Assembly (NCBI GenBank): GCA_013696385.1 | Contig: JACCYR010000266.1 | Span: 1-8,278 of the forward strand | Length of the DNA stretch: 8,278 nucleotides | Origin: Acidobacteriota bacterium | GTDB lineage: Bacteria > Acidobacteriota > Blastocatellia > Pyrinomonadales > Pyrinomonadaceae | Direction: 5' to 3' | Part shown: positions 6,588 through 8,278 of the stretch, one piece after another | Layout of the letters: every line of letters begins with the position of its first letter | How positions within the stretch are numbered: the stretch's first letter is position 1 | Translations under genes and position numbers: made by a program | The notes under the pieces: model-generated | What the model was told of the DNA's origin: nothing | The model's input: only the letters and a program-made list of their open reading frames with translations | Database searches by the model: none

Positions 6588-8278
6588 ATGTCAACAATGC
6601 GAAAAACACTTTTATCAACTTTTTTATTTTATTTTGTTCTGTTCTTGTCGTGTTTGAATGTGATTGCACAACAGCAAAACGGAAATTTAACCGGAGTAAT
6701 TACCGATGCGGACGGCAAACCGCTTAGCGGTGTCCAGGTGCTGGTTGTCAACCAAACAACCGGATGGACAAAAGCCACAAACACCGGCGGCGGCGGCGAA
6801 TATAAGTTTCGTCTTGGAACAGGTGCTTATCGTCTGAGTGTTCTATCTCCTTTTACGGCAGCGTTTGACCGAGGAAAAGCAAAGGAATACGGGAAATTTG
6901 CCTACATTATTTGCGATGAAACAAAGAAAAAATGCCCAGCTTTAGAGAACATTCTTATTTCCGCCGAGGCTGAAACAAAAATTGATTTCAGCGTCGGAAA
7001 ATTAGAAACAGAAGAATTAATCACACCAAACAAAAATGAACCGCTTGGTTATACGGGCATTCCGAGCGTCGAATCCGCTCCGCAGATGTTTGATAACCGC
7101 CGCGAAGTCCGCGACCGTTGGCGAATCGGTTTTCCCGAATATGACCGCTACGGCGACGCAGGAGCGCGTGGGCGCGATGTGCCTTTTACCCGAAATCGTT
7201 GGTATGACCCGTATAGTCAGAACGTCTTAAAGGGCGATTATCCGATTCTCGGCAATGATGTTTTTATGATTTTATCGGCTGTTTCAACCAGTGCCATCGA
7301 GTTTCGCCGCACTCCTTCGCCGACCAGCGTCAGCAGTCAAGATCCTGACAGCAATAATCCATTCGGAAGACCTGAAAGTCTTTCGTTTAATCAAACCTTG
7401 CAGTTTTCATTTGAAATGTTCAAAGGCGATTCGACTTTTCGTCCACGCGATTGGGCTATCAAAATATCGCCGACTTTCAGCGTTCCGAATTATCTAAATG
7501 CCAGAGAAAGAGGCATTGTCAATATTGATCCCCGCGAAGGAACGAACCGCACGGATATGCACGCTTCGCTTGAGGAAGCCTTTGGCGAAGTAAAACTTTT
7601 TGATGTCAACAAAAACTACGATTTTGTTTCAATTCGTGCCGGTATCCAACCGTTTGTGTCTGATTTTCGCGGATTCGTTTATTCGGACAACAATCTGGGT
7701 GCCAGATTATTCGGCGGTTTTGACAACAACAAATCACAGTTTAACCTCGCCTATTTCGAGCAGATTGAAAAAGACACCAATAGCGGGCTTAATTCATTGG
7801 AAAAGTTTCGCCATCAAAGCGTTTTTATCGCTAATTTTTTCAGGCAGGATTTCTTTTTCAAAGGCTATACAGTTCAGGCTTCGGCACTTTTTAACAATGA
7901 CCGCGGCGGCGAATTTTTTTATGACAGCAACGGCTTTCTGGTTCGCCCGACACTTGTCGGAACACCGCGTCCGCATTATGTTCGCGCCGCATATTTAGGC
8001 ATTAACGGCGATGGTCATATTGGCATACTGAATTTAACGCACAGTTATTATTACGTTTTCGGCAGGGATGAATTTAACGCAATCGCCAATCAAAAAACCG
8101 ATATTCGCGCACAAATGGGCGCGGCGGAGTTATCCATTGACCGCGATTATTTGCGCTATCGGATTTCCGGTTTTTTTGCATCCGGCGACAAAAATCCGAC
8201 CGATGACCGCGCCACCGGATTTGATGCCATCTTTGACGACCCAAATTTTGCGGGCGGGCAGTTTTCATATTGGAACAG
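6588..8278 (+). CDS. Outer-membrane protein with carboxypeptidase-regulatory-like domain and probable porin-like barrel (3' partial)
   Basis: The frame is open without a stop from the ATG at 6588 to the right edge, giving 563 complete codons. A signal peptide is clear: basic MRK at 4-6, a hydrophobic core at about 8-25, and probable cleavage after V-I-A (27), before Q28. Residues about 32-100 resemble a CarboxypepD_reg domain: GNLTGVITDADGKPLSGV, then GEYKFRL and GAYRLSV. The rest is rich in aromatic residues with alternating strand patterns, as in beta-barrels. AFGEVKLF, VSIRAGIQPF and ARLFGGFD resemble porin or alginate-export-like barrels. I do not see a convincing TonB plug domain, so a substrate-specific porin is favoured over a TonB-dependent receptor, although the C-terminus is missing. 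The 101-base gap and separate ribosome-binding site suggest independent expression. A link to the electron-transfer operon through an outer-membrane role is possible but rests on adjacency alone. Confidence 0.85.
   Translation, partial: MSTMRKTLLSTFLFYFVLFLSCLNVIAQQQNGNLTGVITDADGKPLSGVQVLVVNQTTGWTKATNTGGGGEYKFRLGTGAYRLSVLSPFTAAFDRGKAKEYGKFAYIICDETKKKCPALENILISAEAETKIDFSVGKLETEELITPNKNEPLGYTGIPSVESAPQMFDNRREVRDRWRIGFPEYDRYGDAGARGRDVPFTRNRWYDPYSQNVLKGDYPILGNDVFMILSAVSTSAIEFRRTPSPTSVSSQDPDSNNPFGRPESLSFNQTLQFSFEMFKGDSTFRPRDWAIKISPTFSVPNYLNARERGIVNIDPREGTNRTDMHASLEEAFGEVKLFDVNKNYDFVSIRAGIQPFVSDFRGFVYSDNNLGARLFGGFDNNKSQFNLAYFEQIEKDTNSGLNSLEKFRHQSVFIANFFRQDFFFKGYTVQASALFNNDRGGEFFYDSNGFLVRPTLVGTPRPHYVRAAYLGINGDGHIGILNLTHSYYYVFGRDEFNAIANQKTDIRAQMGAAELSIDRDYLRYRISGFFASGDKNPTDDRATGFDAIFDDPNFAGGQFSYWN

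Noticed and set aside
6487..6669. Small minus-strand open frame
   Set aside because: It lies on AT-rich intergenic DNA and the start of the outer-membrane gene, and it has lysine- and leucine-rich random-looking composition with no support.
1..8278. CRISPR arrays, tRNA or rRNA genes, insertion sequences
   Set aside because: No spaced repeat array, cloverleaf, rRNA-like segment, transposase frame or terminal inverted repeats were seen.

Overview
The window carries five plus-strand genes. It looks like a Gram-negative bacterium with abundant c-type cytochromes and large outer-membrane proteins that start with a carboxypeptidase-regulatory-like domain. The GC content is judged by eye to be in the mid-40s percent, and the operon starts lack strong Shine-Dalgarno sequences. 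An acidobacterium of the Blastocatellia type would fit, but the assignment is tentative because no RNA or ribosomal marker gene is present.

Positions 1-6486 are one tightly packed operon, with two 4-base ATGA overlaps and one 2-base gap. (1) A gene cut by the left edge encodes two cyclic-nucleotide-binding-like domains, four [4Fe-4S] clusters and a five-helix membrane domain with two H-x13-H helices suited to two b hemes. (2) The second encodes a cytoplasmic FHA (phosphothreonine-reading) domain, one membrane helix and a periplasmic heptaheme cytochrome c. (3) The third encodes a membrane-anchored ferredoxin plus FAD/NAD(P) oxidoreductase. One of its clusters has Asp where Cys is usual, and its flavin-binding segments seem to be in permuted order. 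(4) The fourth encodes a membrane-anchored TPR protein that may help assemble or mature the complex.

Positions 6487-6587 are an AT-rich intergenic region with a 13-base direct repeat, a small inverted repeat and a ribosome-binding site. From 6588 to the right edge there is an open, unfinished gene for a secreted outer-membrane protein with a carboxypeptidase-regulatory-like domain followed by a probable porin-like beta-barrel.

Taken together, genes 1-3 read as a trans-membrane electron pathway: NAD(P)H, FAD, ferredoxin clusters, the four-cluster subunit, two b hemes, then the periplasmic heptaheme domain. It could run in either direction. Its unusual feature is that two electron-carrying subunits are fused to signal-input domains (CNB and FHA), which suggests control by a nucleotide second messenger and by Thr phosphorylation. 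The domains are read directly from sequence; the pathway and its control are inference.
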